Source: Ovis canadensis | Lineage: Eukaryota; Chordata; Mammalia; Artiodactyla; Bovidae | DNA: 64,000 nt | Reading direction: 5' to 3' | Assembly (NCBI RefSeq): GCF_042477335.2 | Contig: NC_091255.1 | Location: forward strand, 40,030,501 to 40,094,500 | Shown: positions 10,926 through 22,157 of the stretch, piece by piece | How positions within the stretch are numbered: position 1 is the stretch's first letter | How the letters are laid out: the number at the start of each line of letters is the position of its first letter | Program-made: the position numbers and the translations under genes | Notes under the pieces: generated by a model | What the model saw: only the letters and a program-made list of their open reading frames with translations | Told to the model about the DNA's origin: nothing | The model's database searches: none

Positions 10926-11738
10926 CAAACCTATGGTTTACATTTCAGACCAACAACCCCCAGGCAGCCACTGGTTGAGACTTCAGGGACAAGGGAATGC
11001 TCCCTCCTTGAGGAGACCGCAAGATGATTGGGGTGTGACACAGCAGGCTAGCTCCCACCTTCGAGTTGGTGCCCATCAGAGATTGACTCTTTTCTGTCCA
11101 GAGAGCATCTCCTGTGCAGAAGACACGCAGAGTGCCCAGCCCAGGAAGGGGTCCTGGGCTTTGTACTGAGCATCCCTGTTCTGCCCTCCAACCAAGCTCT
11201 GGGGATGAGACACCCAGGGTCTCCAGCCACACGTGGCATCTCTTCCTGTAGCAAGCTGCAGTCTCCAGCCCTGTGGGTGCATGGCAGATATGGGAGGAAG
11301 CATATGGCAGAACGTGTGCTCCTGAGATGCTAAAACCTTCTGGGAACTGGAGCCATTAAAAGGGCGTGCCTCTATTCCTGCCTCTGCCAAGTGTCAACCT
11401 TCATTAAAGGGCTCCTGCGGAGGGCGGGGAGATAGTTGCAGAACAGAGTGAGTCTGGGCCCAGGTGGGGATTCCCTCCCCAAGCTCCAGAGGTCTCAGTA
11501 GCGGAGATGGGCACCTGCGGGAGGACTTGTCACAACAGATGCTTTCGCAGGATTCTTCCACCCATCACGTGCACATTTTGAAAAGCAGGGCTCTGCTGAG
11601 AATTGACCTGTCTCTCCGCAGGCCCTTCTCATCCCACCTCTCACCATTTCTAGCCTGCCCTCCCCCTTTCCTTTGCTGCTCTTTTGGAATTCTGAGACCC
11701 CCATGCAGTGTTCTTTGCTGTTTAAAGTTAGTGGGTTG
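10926..11738. other. Unassigned GC-richer DNA
   Basis: GC-richer than its surroundings, with several overlapping short frames on both strands (11076-11390 minus, 11464-11784 plus) that share no codon signal and are judged chance. Ends at a T15-type run (11739-11752). No repeat family recognised. Confidence 0.5.
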
Positions 11739-11769
11739 TTTTTTTTTTTTTTGGAAGACATTTATTCCA

Positions 11770-12060
11770 ATAATAACAACATAATGAATTTGTACCATCC
11801 TTTGACAAAGGGAGTCATTCCTTCTAAAGGTACTTTGAAAGATGTCTCTATGCAAATATTATCTCACTTTGAGTTTTCAGCCTAATTAAAAATGGTGAGA
11901 AAGCGACATTCTGATTTGGCATGAAAGGGAATTGAGACTCAGAGAGGTTGAACAGTTTACCCAAGGTCACACAGCTGACGATGGATGGAGAGCGAAACAA
12001 AACCTCTGTTTTCTCTGCTATCCCATCTCAATGCAGTTCTCTTGGTAATTTCTCTCCGAG
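11770..12060 (-). mobile_element. MIR: MIR SINE
   Basis: Reverse MIR core: AGACTCAGAGAGGTTGAACA followed by CCCAAGGTCACACAGCTGAC, with weaker flanks (TCTATGCAAATATTATCTCA on the left). The CORE-SINE motif is well preserved, the ends are not, so the limits are approximate. Confidence 0.85.
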
Positions 12061-12837
12061 ACGTGGTTTAGAGAGACAGAAACTGAAAAACTGCTTCCTA
12101 GTTTGGGAAGTTTCCTTTTTGATCTAGAAGAAAATAATAACATATTTACAGATAAACTGTGAAATTAAATATATCAGCAAACATTCGTGTATAAGCACGT
12201 GTAATATAATTTACACAATGCATCATCTGTAGTTTTCAGGAATGTTTTAAATATTTTTAATATTTCAGAATATGTCCCAAAGGATACGTTCTTTTCAAAT
12301 ACACACTCCAGTTTCTCTCTCTTTAAAAAAGGCCACAATTTTGTAATTTGATATTGGAAAGGAAGTTATATATAATTTTTACACGGTTTATACTGTTTTA
12401 CCTGGTATTAACATTATTGCTTGATATTTTAAGCTTTTATGAATAGTGATCCCATTTCATTAGTTTTATGAATCTACATAAAAACAATTTAATCTGAACC
12501 GTACTAATATGAAATTCATGACCATTCAAATATAGACCTTTTACCTTTGTTTAGCTAATTGGGAAGCCTATATGCAACTGGAAAATGTAACCCCTATGTG
12601 TTTGATATGCTTAAGAAAATACAGGTATCAATCTCTTTAGAACCAGACGCTTACATTGTATGCATTTCTTACTCTTATACTTATTAAGACCAGTCTCCAA
12701 GAGTTTCTATGTGCCAACAATTATTGGCTTAAGTATTATGTTTGAGATAGTCTTGAAACTAATAGTTGTAATTTATTTTCTTAAACATCATTTGTGAAAC
12801 CTTACTGACTCAGGCTACTAGTCCAGTTAGGAATACT
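12061..12837. other. Unassigned AT-rich DNA
   Basis: AT-rich, no recognised family. Contains AATTTTGTAATTTGATATTG and similar A/T blocks. No open frame of interest. Confidence 0.5.
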
Positions 12838-12975
12838 GAAGAGCAGTAGAAAGACACAGAGTTTGGGGCCAGACAGACCTTGGTTGAATGCAGTGCTGCC
12901 ACCTTTTAGCTGCTTATCCTTCAACAAAAGAATTAATCCTCCTGAGTTTTGTCACCATCCAAACCCAGGCACTTC
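12838..12975 (+). mobile_element. MIR: MIR SINE, 5' half
   Basis: Sense MIR: GAGTTTGGGGCCAGACAGAC, CTTGGTTGAATGCAGTGCTG, CCACCTTTTAGCTGCTTATC. The order matches the tRNA-related and core parts of MIR; the 3' half is lost. Confidence 0.8.
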
Positions 12976-13289
12976 TGAGAATAGAAGAGAGTGTTGTTAA
13001 TAATTACTCCTGGAAAAATGAGGAGAATCAGGGACTGGCCTAGGCAAACCAGACATACAGTTACTCTATTAAAATGTTATTCGTCTTCCAAAGTTTTGGT
13101 CTGTAGCTTATCTAAGTTGGTGTCTTGTTTCAATTTGTCTACCATTGCTTCAACTATAAGGACTCAAATCTCCTTTTAAACCTCATGATGTCATCTTGAA
13201 TCTGTCACAGAATAGGCTTGTTAAAGTTATTAATCACATGGTCATATGTCATAAAGTCCCAGAGTAAAGTTTAATGCTTCTTACATTAT

Positions 13290-13625
13290 TCAGAGAGAGT
13301 CCCTTGGACTGCAGAGAGATCAAACCAGTAAATCCTAAAGGAAATCAGCCTTGAATATTCAGTGGAAGGGCTGATGCTATAGCTGAAGCTCCAATCCTTC
13401 GGCCACCTGATGTGAAGAGCCAACTCGTTGAAAAAGACCCTGATGCTGGTAAAAACTGAGAAAAAAGGGAGCGGCAGAGGTTGAGATGGTTAGATAGTAT
13501 CAGCAACTCAGTGGACATGAATTTGAGCAAACTCTGGGAGACAGCAGAGGACAGAGCAGCCTGATGTGCTGCAGTCCATGGAGTCACCCAGGGTCAGACA
13601 CAACTTAGCGACTGAACAACAATGA
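13290..13625 (+). mobile_element. BovB: BovB 3' fragment (older type)
   Basis: Begins in the ORF C-terminal region (GAGAGTCCCTTGGACTGCAG) and runs to the 3' end (GTCAGACACAACTTAGCGAC, TGAACAACAATGAC). Diverged from the BovB at 20-22 kb, with several frame-breaking changes, and closer to the copies at 36523 and 41570 that share the ...GACTGAACAACA end. Confidence 0.93.
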
Positions 13626-14039
13626 CAAATTAATTCAGAGCTTTTCCACTCCCAGATAATCAGCTCTGACTGTGGTCCTTGGGGCCGGAGGAGGGAAAAG
13701 GTGTATCCTACTCCTTTCCTCTTTGTTCTTTGAATCCTCCTTCCTCTCCTCAATCCAGGGCTCCAGCTCCCCAGGGTCAGGGCAGGGGGAGAGAGGTTTA
13801 CAGGAAAAGTCCTTGTGCCACTGTCCCCCCATCCCCCAAGCTTTTTCAGGCAGAGCACCCACCGTGCACTCTATGCTTTTTTTTTTAATCAAAAGTCTGT
13901 GCCACGAAACAAAATACTGAATTTACTGAAAAAGAGAAAATCTTAAAGGGAGACAGAGACAAAAAGGACTCATTATGTTAAAGGAATGAAGATAAGAATG
14001 ACATGAAACCTTAGAGACCTTGCAAGCGGGATGAAATGG
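13626..14039. other. Unassigned DNA
   Basis: Pyrimidine-rich then purine-rich blocks with a T-run near 13878-13887. Overlapping frames on both strands between 13508 and 13920 reflect few stops in this composition and carry no recognised domain. Confidence 0.45.
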
Positions 14040-14690
14040 AGCATCTTTAAAGCAATAAAAGCAAAAAAAAAAAATACTATCAACCTAGAATTCTATATTC
14101 AGCTAAAATATCTTATATAATGAAGGTGAAATAAAGACTTTTCAGACTGTCAAAAGCATACATTTCATTGTCATTAGACTACAATCATATTTGAAGAATT
14201 TAACACTCCCCCTCCTCAGCAATTAATAGGAAGTGTAAAAGTAAATCAGGAGCACATAGAAGACTGAAATAATACTATAGATTGTTGGTGTTGTTCAGTA
14301 ACTAATCTGTCTGACTCTTTGCAGTCCTATGGACTGCAGCATGCCCAGCTCCTCTGTCTTCTACTATCTCCCAGAGTTTGCCCAAATTCATGTCCATTGA
14401 GTCAGTGATGCTGTCTCATCTTCTGCTGCCCCCTTCTCTTTTTGCCTTCAGTGTTTCCCAGCATCAAGGTCTTTTCCAACGAATCAGCTTTTTACATCAG
14501 ATGGCCAAAGTCCAAGGGACTTCTCCAGTGCCACAAAAGCATCTAATACTATCGATTAACTTGAGTTAATTGATAATTATAGAGCACTCCAACATTTCCT
14601 ATAAATAAAACTTTCAAAGTGACCCCCCAACACAATATCAACAATCTTGAAACACCAAAAATTAAATATGGTAAGTGTTGAAAAAAAACC
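14040..14690 (+). mobile_element. Old L1 internal fragment, split by BovB
   Basis: The left piece holds TATCAACCTAGAATTCTATA, then GAAGGTGAAATAAAGACTTT, an L1M block that precedes ORF2. The same block is seen at 51830-52060. The piece after the BovB insert (14557-14690) continues in AT-rich L1-like sequence but is less certain. Confidence 0.65.
14283..14543 (-). mobile_element. BovB: BovB 3' fragment
   Basis: Reverse BovB 3' end: TGTTCAGTAACTAATCTGTC, CATGTCCATTGAGTCAGTGA, AAGGTCTTTTCCAACGAATC. TSD TAATACTATAGAT at 14270-14282 versus TAATACTATCGAT at 14544-14556 (12/13). It is an authentic short insertion, 5' truncated to ~260 bases. Confidence 0.95.
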
Positions 14691-14699
14691 CCTGTGCCT

Positions 14700-15685
14700 C
14701 TTATGGCTTAAATTTGCAGGTCTTTGACTGACTGTGATGTTGAATATATTTTTCCCTTAATTCTCTTCTATAGATTACCTGTTTCTATCCTTGGCCAATG
14801 TCTCTTTCTTGACTTTTTGTTATGATATTTTTTTTTCACTTTTTAAAATGGAGAGAATAAGAAAAACCATCTCAATGCTTAAAAATGATGACGATTAACA
14901 TTTTGTAACATTTTCTCTACCTGCTTTTAATAGAAGAAATAAAACATGGCAGATAAAATTGAAGTATACTTTATAACTAAATTTGGTAACTGTGAACTCG
15001 AGTAGTATATTATTCATGTTGTGTGTGTTTGGAAATGATATCATCAATGATAAAATACCACACCTATACTCTGCAATTTGCTTCTTTACTCAACAAAATG
15101 TGCTCTTTAGAGTCTTCAATTATGTATGTTAAATACATATATATTTAAAGTTTCTTTTAATTGCCAGAAATATTCCACATGTGTACTTGATTATTAAAAC
15201 TTTGTAATTGCCAACTAATGCTCTATTGTGTTTCTGAGTTTGGACTATTACAAGCAGTGCTTCTAAACATCCTGTACAGGTCTCTCCATGTTTGTGTGCA
15301 AGTATTTCTGGAGAGTATTTACTAAAAGTGGAATTTCTGAGTGATAAGATATGTGCATTTTAATTTCACAGACTGCTGACAAAATGCCATTTAGTTAGTC
15401 ACACCGCTTTATACTCCTGCCAGCAAAGTCTGGTAAAACCCATTTCTCCACATTCTTGCCAGCAAGTGACATTGCAAAACATTAGAATCTTTATCAATCT
15501 GACGAATGAGATAAAAAAGTGTGTTTCAATTTGTACTCACCTGATTTTGTCTTTGCGTACTGTCACTTATTCACTTACTTTTGGATGTGTACAACATTTG
15601 TTATGCATAATGGCCACTTTCTGTTTCTTCATCTATAAATTTCCCACATCTTTCTCTGCCCATTATTCTTTCGGGATAATAGTTT
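14700..15685 (-). mobile_element. Old L1 (L1M-type) 3' region
   Basis: Reverse L1 3' sequence in the correct order: CAAAATGCCATTTAGTTAGT, TATACTCCTGCCAGCAAAGT, TTTCTCCACATTCTTGCCAG, TTTATCAATCTGACGAATGA, then TGGCCACTTTCTGTTTCTTC. Diverged. The part left of about 15090 is less secure. Confidence 0.75.
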
Positions 15686-15701
15686 TTACTCGTGTTTTAT
15701 A

Positions 15702-16111
15702 AAAACATCCATTTTTATTTATTCATTTAATTTGTTTGGCTGCCTCAGGTCTTAGCATGGCGTGCAAGATCTTCATTGGTGTGCATGGACTCTCTGGTTG
15801 TGGTGCTGGCTCAGTAGTTATGGAGCATGGGCTTAGTGCTCTGTGGCGTGAGTGTCACTGCTGGGGAACTGGAGCTGCTCTGGGGGCCAGGTTGGGGCAC
15901 CAGGAGCCAGAGCTTTTGGGGAAGGAGTGCCCCGGGGCTCAGAGCTGCTGGAGAAGAGGTGCTAGGAACCTGGAACTGGGTATGGAGAAGGTCTTGGGGA
16001 CCTCCTAGCCTTCCTGCCAGTTACCCTCTCATTAGCTTCCCACCAGGGATTGAGCTCATGTCTCCTGCATTAAAATGTGGATTCTTAACCACTGGACCAC
16101 CAGGGAAATCC
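15702..16111 (-). mobile_element. CHR: CHR SINE with ~170-bp GC-rich insertion
   Basis: Reverse CHR: the left part runs TTTGTTTGGCTGCCTCAGGT to GGGCTTAGTGCTCTGTGGCG; the right part CCACCAGGGATTGAGCTCAT to CCACTGGACCACCAGGGAAA. Probable TSD at 15686-15701 and 16112-16127 (about 13/16). Between about 15852 and 16035 lies GC-rich sequence that is not part of CHR copies elsewhere in the window. Confidence 0.85.
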
Positions 16112-16127
16112 TTATTTGTGTTTTAAT

Positions 16128-16800
16128 AGAAGTACATTTACTGAAGATATTAGCCTTGATTTTGTTCCAGCTTATATTTTACTTTAAAGTTTCAATGGGG
16201 TGTTTTGGACACTTCGAAACATTAACTTTCTGGGAAGTTATAAATTAGCCTTTTCCTTTCTGATTTTTCTACTGATTGGATACTTACTCTATTTGAATGC
16301 ATGGGATGGAGGTTAATATGACCTCAGAGCTATTTTTAGATGAAAAAGAAATTTTAAAAAAGAATACATAGTGAATAGCTTTAACATTCTTAAATGGAAT
16401 AGTGGGCAAAAATATATGTGAAAGGTAATACTTAACATGGGAAAAAACAAAAATATTACATGAATTTTTAAGAACACACATAATTTTGTTTTCATGGGGC
16501 TGAGGCAGCATTTCATGAGCAGAGTCACTCACTTTCTGCATCCTTCTCGGGTACCAGGGCAAGCCCCAGTTGAATGAACTACAAACCATGCTTTCTTGTG
16601 ATGATTATTTACTTCTGGACTTCCTGTCCAAACCAATAAAATAGCTCTTTGAAAACTGTTTGTGAAGTTGCGGATTTGAGGAGCATAATTCTTTTAATGT
16701 CTAGATGATCAGCAAAGTAAGATACCTCCAGGAGTAACCTGACCTGAACACGACATGAAGAGAAGGGAAATTGTCAGGTAGACAAACAACAAACGTAAAC
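16128..16800. other. Unassigned AT-rich DNA
   Basis: AT-rich DNA with no recognised repeat. The frames at 16284-16589 and 16313-16528 (minus) overlap in different phases and have no domain. Confidence 0.5.
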
Positions 16801-17400
16801 ATAATCAGCCTCTTCTAACAAGGACACTTGACGCTCCTGGGTCAGCAAAGGGAACCTGCCTGATATTACACAGAGACAGTCTCCGACGGACATTTCCTGT
16901 GTGTAAATTCCATTCTGTCTGTAATTGTCGGAATTGATTATTTAAGGGCCGGCCGGATGCGGTGTTTTTCTGGACCTGGCGGAATGCCTGTCTCCCAGAA
17001 TCTGGTTCTTCAGGCAGCCTATGCTGACACTCTGTGTCCTCCCAGGACTGGGCCCCTGGAAACAAACCTAAGATTCGTGGCACAGATTTGCATGGGAGGG
17101 GATCCAGTGTGAAGAAAACACCATTGACTACTGGACCTTCTAGGGATGAAAGTTAGGAGTAAATTATATAATCTCCCATGACTGGCCTGGAAAACTAGGG
17201 AGACAAAAATTCTGACCCACGGTTACAAGTATTCAAACAGCTCCAAACTCAAGCCATTAAAACTCCCTACAGAGTGCACCTTAGGGGCACTCTGCTTCGG
17301 TTTGGAAACAAGCTCCAGCTCAACGGGAACCTTCACCCAGCACCAGCTCACCTGCCACTAACTATCTTTAGGGCTTCACGTTCAAATACTTTCTATTGTG
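16801..17400. other. Non-repetitive segment with clustered CpG
   Basis: No repeat family recognised. Between 16805 and 17070 there are several CpG dinucleotides (CTCCGACGGACATT, GGGCCGGCCGGATGCGG) in otherwise AT-rich surroundings, and a 92-codon minus-strand frame at 16805-17083 without a recognisable domain. It could be a conserved non-coding element; by eye this is only a suggestion. Confidence 0.4.
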
Positions 17401-17403
17401 TTT

Positions 17404-17621
17404 GGGGCTTCCCAGGTGGCACAGTGATAAAGAATCTGCCTGCCAGTGCAGGAGAAGCAAGAGATGAGGGTTCGATCCCTGGGTCAGGAAGATCCCTTGG
17501 AGTAGGAAATGGCAACCCTCACCAGTATACTTGCCTGGAGAATCCCATGGAAAGAAAAAGCTTGGTGGGCTCCAGTCCATGGGGTCGCAAAGAGTTGGAC
17601 AGGGCTTAGTGGTTGAAACAA
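17404..17621 (+). mobile_element. Bov-tA: Bov-tA SINE
   Basis: Sense Bov-tA with a well-preserved Pol III B box (GGGTTCGATCCCTGG), slightly extended by GAGAAGCAAGAGATGA before the B box. Tail ends GGCTTAGTGGTTGAAACAAC. TSD not evident. Confidence 0.93.
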
Positions 17622-17749
17622 CAATTTTATCCTCAGGAATGCACTACAAGTTTGACATTACAGCTCACAGTTTGTACAGAGCAGATTCCTGAGACACAGA
17701 GAGAACAGTCATCCAGTTTGTAGTTGGAGTCAAAGATTCAAACCCATGT

Positions 17750-17900
17750 GTTTTTTGTTCTTGGTGGTGGTTGGTTGGGTTTTTGTTTGGCCACACCACA
17801 AGGCTTGTGGGATCTTTCCTCCCCAACCAGGGATTGAACCTGTACTGTTGGCAGTGAAAGCGTGGAGTCCTAACCACTGGACTTCCAGGGAGTTCCCTCT
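17750..17900 (-). mobile_element. CHR: CHR-2-type short SINE
   Basis: Reverse short CHR: TTTTTGTTTGGCCACACCAC, CCAACCAGGGATTGAACCTG, CCACTGGACTTCCAGGGAGT. Exact TSD AACCCATGT at 17741-17749 and 17901-17909. Confidence 0.93.
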
Positions 17901-18174
17901 AACCCATGTTTATCGGATAATAGAATACTTCTCCTTTTAATGTTTCACTCATTGTATTTGCTTGATGCCATCATTAAAAAAAATAATGATAACTGGGTGA
18001 TCATCATTTAAAAAAAAAAGGGTGATCTTGGCCAAGTCACATCATTTTTCTTACATCATGGTACATAAAATGAAAAAGATGAACTAAATAATCATTAAGT
18101 ATTCTTTTTATCTTATAAGTCTTCTAATTTTATAAAAGAGGAATACAAATATCAATGTCATTTTTTATATCAGG

Positions 18175-18382
18175 GAAAGTGAAGTTGCTCAGTCATGTCT
18201 GACTCTTTGCTACCCCATGGACTGTAGACTACCACATTCCTCCATCCATGGGATTTTCCAGGCAAGGGTACTGGAGTGGGTTGCCATTTCCTTCTCCAGA
18301 GGATCTTGCAGACCCAGGGAATCGAACCTAAGTCTCCTGCATTGTAGGCAGACGTTTTACCATCTGAGCCACCAGAAGAGCC
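18175..18382 (-). mobile_element. Bov-tA: Bov-tA SINE
   Basis: Reverse Bov-tA from GAAAGTGAAGTTGCTCAGTC to GAGCCACCAGAAGAGCC. The B box (GGGAATCGAACC on this strand) is near consensus. No clear TSD. Confidence 0.93.
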
Positions 18383-18589
18383 GACCAAAATGAGACAAAG
18401 CCTTCAGAAAACACAGTTGGGTATGATTTTCCCTCATATTAAATAGAACATCCCATTAAAAAAAACTTTGTCACAGAGAGCAGAACATTTATAGTGAAAT
18501 TTTCACCTTGGGTTATTAAGGATTTGTACATTTATTATCCAATCAATTTTGTTTTTCCTTCAAAGATTTGTTTAGTTTTATGATGTATC

Positions 18590-18890
18590 TAGGGTCAAAA
18601 TATCCAACAATAAATCAGCATTTCAAAAGCAACCAAATCTATAAAAATGTCCAGGAAGTAACTTAACAAGAAATGTGAGGACTCTATGGGCAGTAAAGAA
18701 AACTTAAATAAGTACATGGTAATATTTCTTTGGAAGGAAATGTTACTGTAGAAAAGTGATCAATTCCCTTGGAATTAACATAAATTGAATGAAATGTCAG
18801 TAAAAACTTCAACGTGGTTTTTGGGGAAACAATGTGAGAATTTTAATGCCTACTTGAAGGAATAAAATCCTAAGAACAAGCAATTTTTTT
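18590..18890 (+). mobile_element. Old L1 ORF2 fragment (3' part)
   Basis: Resembles the L1 ORF2 C-terminal block: AGTAACTTAACAAGAAATGT, GGACTCTATGGGCAGTAAAG, GAAATGTCAGTAAAAACTTC. Heavily mutated, no open frame left. Confidence 0.6.
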
Positions 18891-19022
18891 AAATTAAAGT
18901 AAATGGGTTTGTGGGAGAACTCTTGCCAGATTTCCAGTTGTGTTATTAATTTTTGTTCTTAAAAGTATAAGTAGAGTTTTGATGAAAAATGTAGAGAGAA
19001 TAGGTGTTCTAGCTTAGCCAGT

Positions 19023-19283
19023 CGAAGAAGGCAATGGCAACCCACTCCAGTACTCTTGCCTGGAAAATCCCATGGATAGAGGAGCCTGGTAGGCTGCAGT
19101 CCATGGGGTCGCCAAGAGTTCGGCACTACTGAGCCACTTCACTTTCAGTTTTCACTGTCATGCATTGGAGAAGGAAATGGCAACCCACTCCAGTATTCTT
19201 GCCTGGAGAATCCCAGGGACGGGGGAGCCTAGGGGGCTGCTGTCTATGGGGTCACACAGAGTCGGACATGACTGAAGTGGCTT

Positions 19284-19313
<30 letters not shown>
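19023..19313 (+). mobile_element. BOV-A2: BOV-A2 SINE, full dimer with (GCA)n tail
   Basis: Two monomers with the CACTTTCAGTTTTCACTGTC linker. The tail is (GCA)n at about 19285-19316, merging into the TSD. Exact 12-bp TSD AGCTTAGCCAGT at 19011-19022 and 19314-19325. The long pure trinucleotide tail marks a relatively recent copy. Confidence 0.97.
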
Positions 19314-19316
<3 letters not shown>

Positions 19317-19325
19317 TTAGCCAGT

Positions 19326-19867
19326 GTTTCAACTTAATGTTCTAGAAATTTAAATGGAGTATCAAAGATTCTGGTCATGGTTTGTTTGGAGAGTACAGGA
19401 TGACATTAGACCTCTTAAGACCAAGGGTGAAGGCAGGGTTGTGATTTATTGAATGCTTTATCCCAACACCAATAATGATGTCATTATAATTAGGTAGGAA
19501 GGTCTATTACTTAAGGCAGAATTCAGCTTTAAGTATATAGCTCAGAGGTAGGAAGAGCCCTGTGCTGCAAACTATTCTTAGGCTTCTTATTCCAGATCAC
19601 ATCTCGTCATCCCAAGAATATAGCCCTCATCCTCTTGATCCAAGATGGCAGCCTCTACACACTAGGCAAAAAAAATGTAGAAAGAGACTAAGAAGAGGAA
19701 GAGGGCAAAAGTCATAAACCCATAGCCTTAAAGGAAAGTTCCTGAAATTTGCCTTCTTTTTATATCACATGGACCCAAATTGTGTCATCTATCAGTCACG
19801 TGGATACACAAGTACCAGAAATGTCATCTTCTTCTGAGGAATCTAGTACCCACCTAAAATTCTACTA
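19326..19867. other. Unassigned DNA
   Basis: No family recognised. The sequence immediately left of the Tigger end supplies the TA target dinucleotide at 19866-19867. Confidence 0.5.
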
Positions 19868-19881
19868 CAGTAAGTCCCCTA

Positions 19882-22157
19882 CCCTCTTCCAACAACACAA
19901 GAGAAGACTCTACACATGGACATCACCAGATGGTCAACACCGAAATCAGATTGATTATATTCTTTGCAGCCAAAGATGGAGAAGCTCTATACAGTCAGCA
20001 AAACCAAGACCGGGAGCTGACTGTGACTCAGATCATGAACTCCTTATTGCCAAATTCAGACTTAAATTGAAGAAAGTAGGAAAACCACTAGACCATTCAG
20101 GAATGACCTAAATCAAATCCCTTACAGTGGAAGTGAGAAGTAGATTTAAGGGACTAGATCTGATGGATAGAGTGCCTGATAAACTATGGACGGAGGTTTG
20201 TGACATTGAACAGGAGACAGGGATCAAGACCATCCCCATGGAAAAGAAATGCAAAAAAGCAAAATGGCTGTCTGGGGAGGCCTTACAAATAGCTGTGAAA
20301 AGAAGAGAAACGAAAAGCAAAGGAGAAAAGGAAAGATATGAGCATCTGAATGCAGAGTTCCAAAGAATAGCAAGGAGAGATGAGAAAGCCTTCCTCAGCG
20401 ATCAATGCAAAGAAATAGAGAAAAACAACAGAATGGGAAAGACTAGAGATCTCTTCAAGAAAATTAGAGATACCAAGGGAACATTTCATGCAAAGATGGG
20501 CTTGATAAAGGACGGAAATTGTATGGACCTAACAAAAGCAGAAGATATTAAAAAGAGGAGGCAAGAATACACAGAAGAACTATACAAAAAAAATCTTCAC
20601 GACCAAGATAATCATGATGGTGTGATCACTCACCTAGAGCCAGACATCCTGGAAAGGTGAAGTCAAGTGGGCCTTAGAAAGCATCACTAAGCTAGTGGAG
20701 GTGATGGAATTCCAGTTGAGCTATTTCAAATCCTGGAAGATGATGCTGTGAAAGTGCTGCAATTAATATGTCAGCAAATTTGGAAAACTCAGCAGTGGCC
20801 ACAGGACTGGAAAAGGTCAGTTTTCATTCCAATCCCAAAGAAAGGCAATGCCAAAGAATGCTCAAACTACCGTACAATTGCACTCATCTCATACGCTAGT
20901 AAAGTAATGCTCAAAATTCTCCAAGCCAGGCTTCAGCAATACGTGAACTGTGAACTTCCTGATGTTCAAGCTGGTTTTAGAAAAGGCAGAGGAACCAGAG
21001 ATCAAAGTGCCAACATCTGCTGGATCATTGAAAAAGCAAGAGAGTTCCAGAAAAACATATATTTCTGTTTTATTGACTATGCCAAAGCCTTGACTGTGTG
21101 GATCACAATAAATGGTAGAAAATTCTTAAAGACATGAGAATACCAGACCACTTGACCTGCCTCTTCAGAAACCTATATGCACATCAGGAAGCAACAGTTA
21201 GAACTGGACATGGAAAAACAGACTGCTTCCAAATAGGAAAAGGAATTCATCAAGGCTGTATATTGTCACCCTGCTCTTTTAACTTAGATGCAGAGTACCT
21301 CATGAGAAATGCTGGGCTAGAAGAAACACAAGCTGGAATCAAGATTGCCAGGAGAAATATTAATAACCTCAGATATGCAGATGACACAACCCTTATGGCA
21401 GAAAGAGAAGAGGAACTAAAAAGCCTCTTGATGAAAGTGAAAGAGGAGAGTGAAAAAGTTGACTTAAAGCTCAACATTCAGAAAACGAAGATCATGGCAT
21501 CTGGTCCCATCACTTCATGGGAAATAGATGGGGAAACAGCGGAAACAGTGTCAGACTTTATTTTGGGGGGCTCCAAAATCACTGCAGATGGTGACTGCAG
21601 TCATGAAATTAAAAGATGCTTACTGCTTGGAAGGAAAGTTACGACCAACCTAGACAGCATATTCAAAAGCAGAGACATTACTTTGCCAACAAAGGTCCAT
21701 CTAGTCAACACTATGGTTTTTCCAGTGACCATGTATGGATGTGAGAGTTGGACTATGAAGAAAGCTGAGCGCCGAAGAATTGATGCTTTTGAATTGTGGT
21801 GTTGGAGAAGACTCTTGAGAGTCCCTTGGACTGCAAGGAGATCCAACCAGTCCATTCTAAAGGAGATCAGTCCTGGGTGTTCTTTGGAAGGAATGATGCT
21901 GAAGCTGAAACTCCAGTACTTTGGCCACCTCATGCGAAGAGTTGACTCATTGGAAAAGAGTCTGATGCTGGGAGGGATTGGGGACAGGGGGAGAAGGGGA
22001 CGACAGAGGATGAGATGGCTGGATGGTATCACCGACTCGATGGACGTGAGTTTGAGTGAACTCCGGGAGTTGGTGATGGACAGGGAGGCCTGGCGTGCTG
22101 CGATTCATGGGGTAGCAAAGAGTCGGACATGACTGAGTGACTGAACTGACTGAACTG
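19882..22157 (+). mobile_element. BovB: BovB (RTE) LINE, 5' truncated, inside Tigger
   Basis: About 2.3 kb of the ~3.2 kb BovB, from the C-terminal endonuclease to the 3' tail (ACTGAGTGACTGAACTGACTGAACTGA). Possible TSD AAGTCCCCTA at 19872-19881 versus AAGTCCTGTA at 22158-22167 (8/10). The Tigger sequence continues on both sides, so the BovB arrived later. Confidence 0.97.
19888..22132 (+). pseudogene. Broken BovB endonuclease/reverse transcriptase ORF
   Basis: Remnant of the RTE polyprotein, which combines an apurinic-type endonuclease with a reverse transcriptase for target-primed insertion. Readable blocks: endonuclease end with the SDH motif (frame to 20111), linker (20127-20660), RT N-terminal part (20748-21137), RT with intact YADD and the C-terminal domain (21134-22132, 332 codons). 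Breaks lie near 20105-20125 and 20655-20745, plus a 1-base deletion near 21090 in RT motif A (FIDYAKA then out of frame) and an in-frame TAG at about 21115. Not functional. Confidence 0.95.

Noticed and set aside
21601..22032. 143-codon minus-strand open frame
   Set aside because: Antisense of the BovB frame at 21134-22132.
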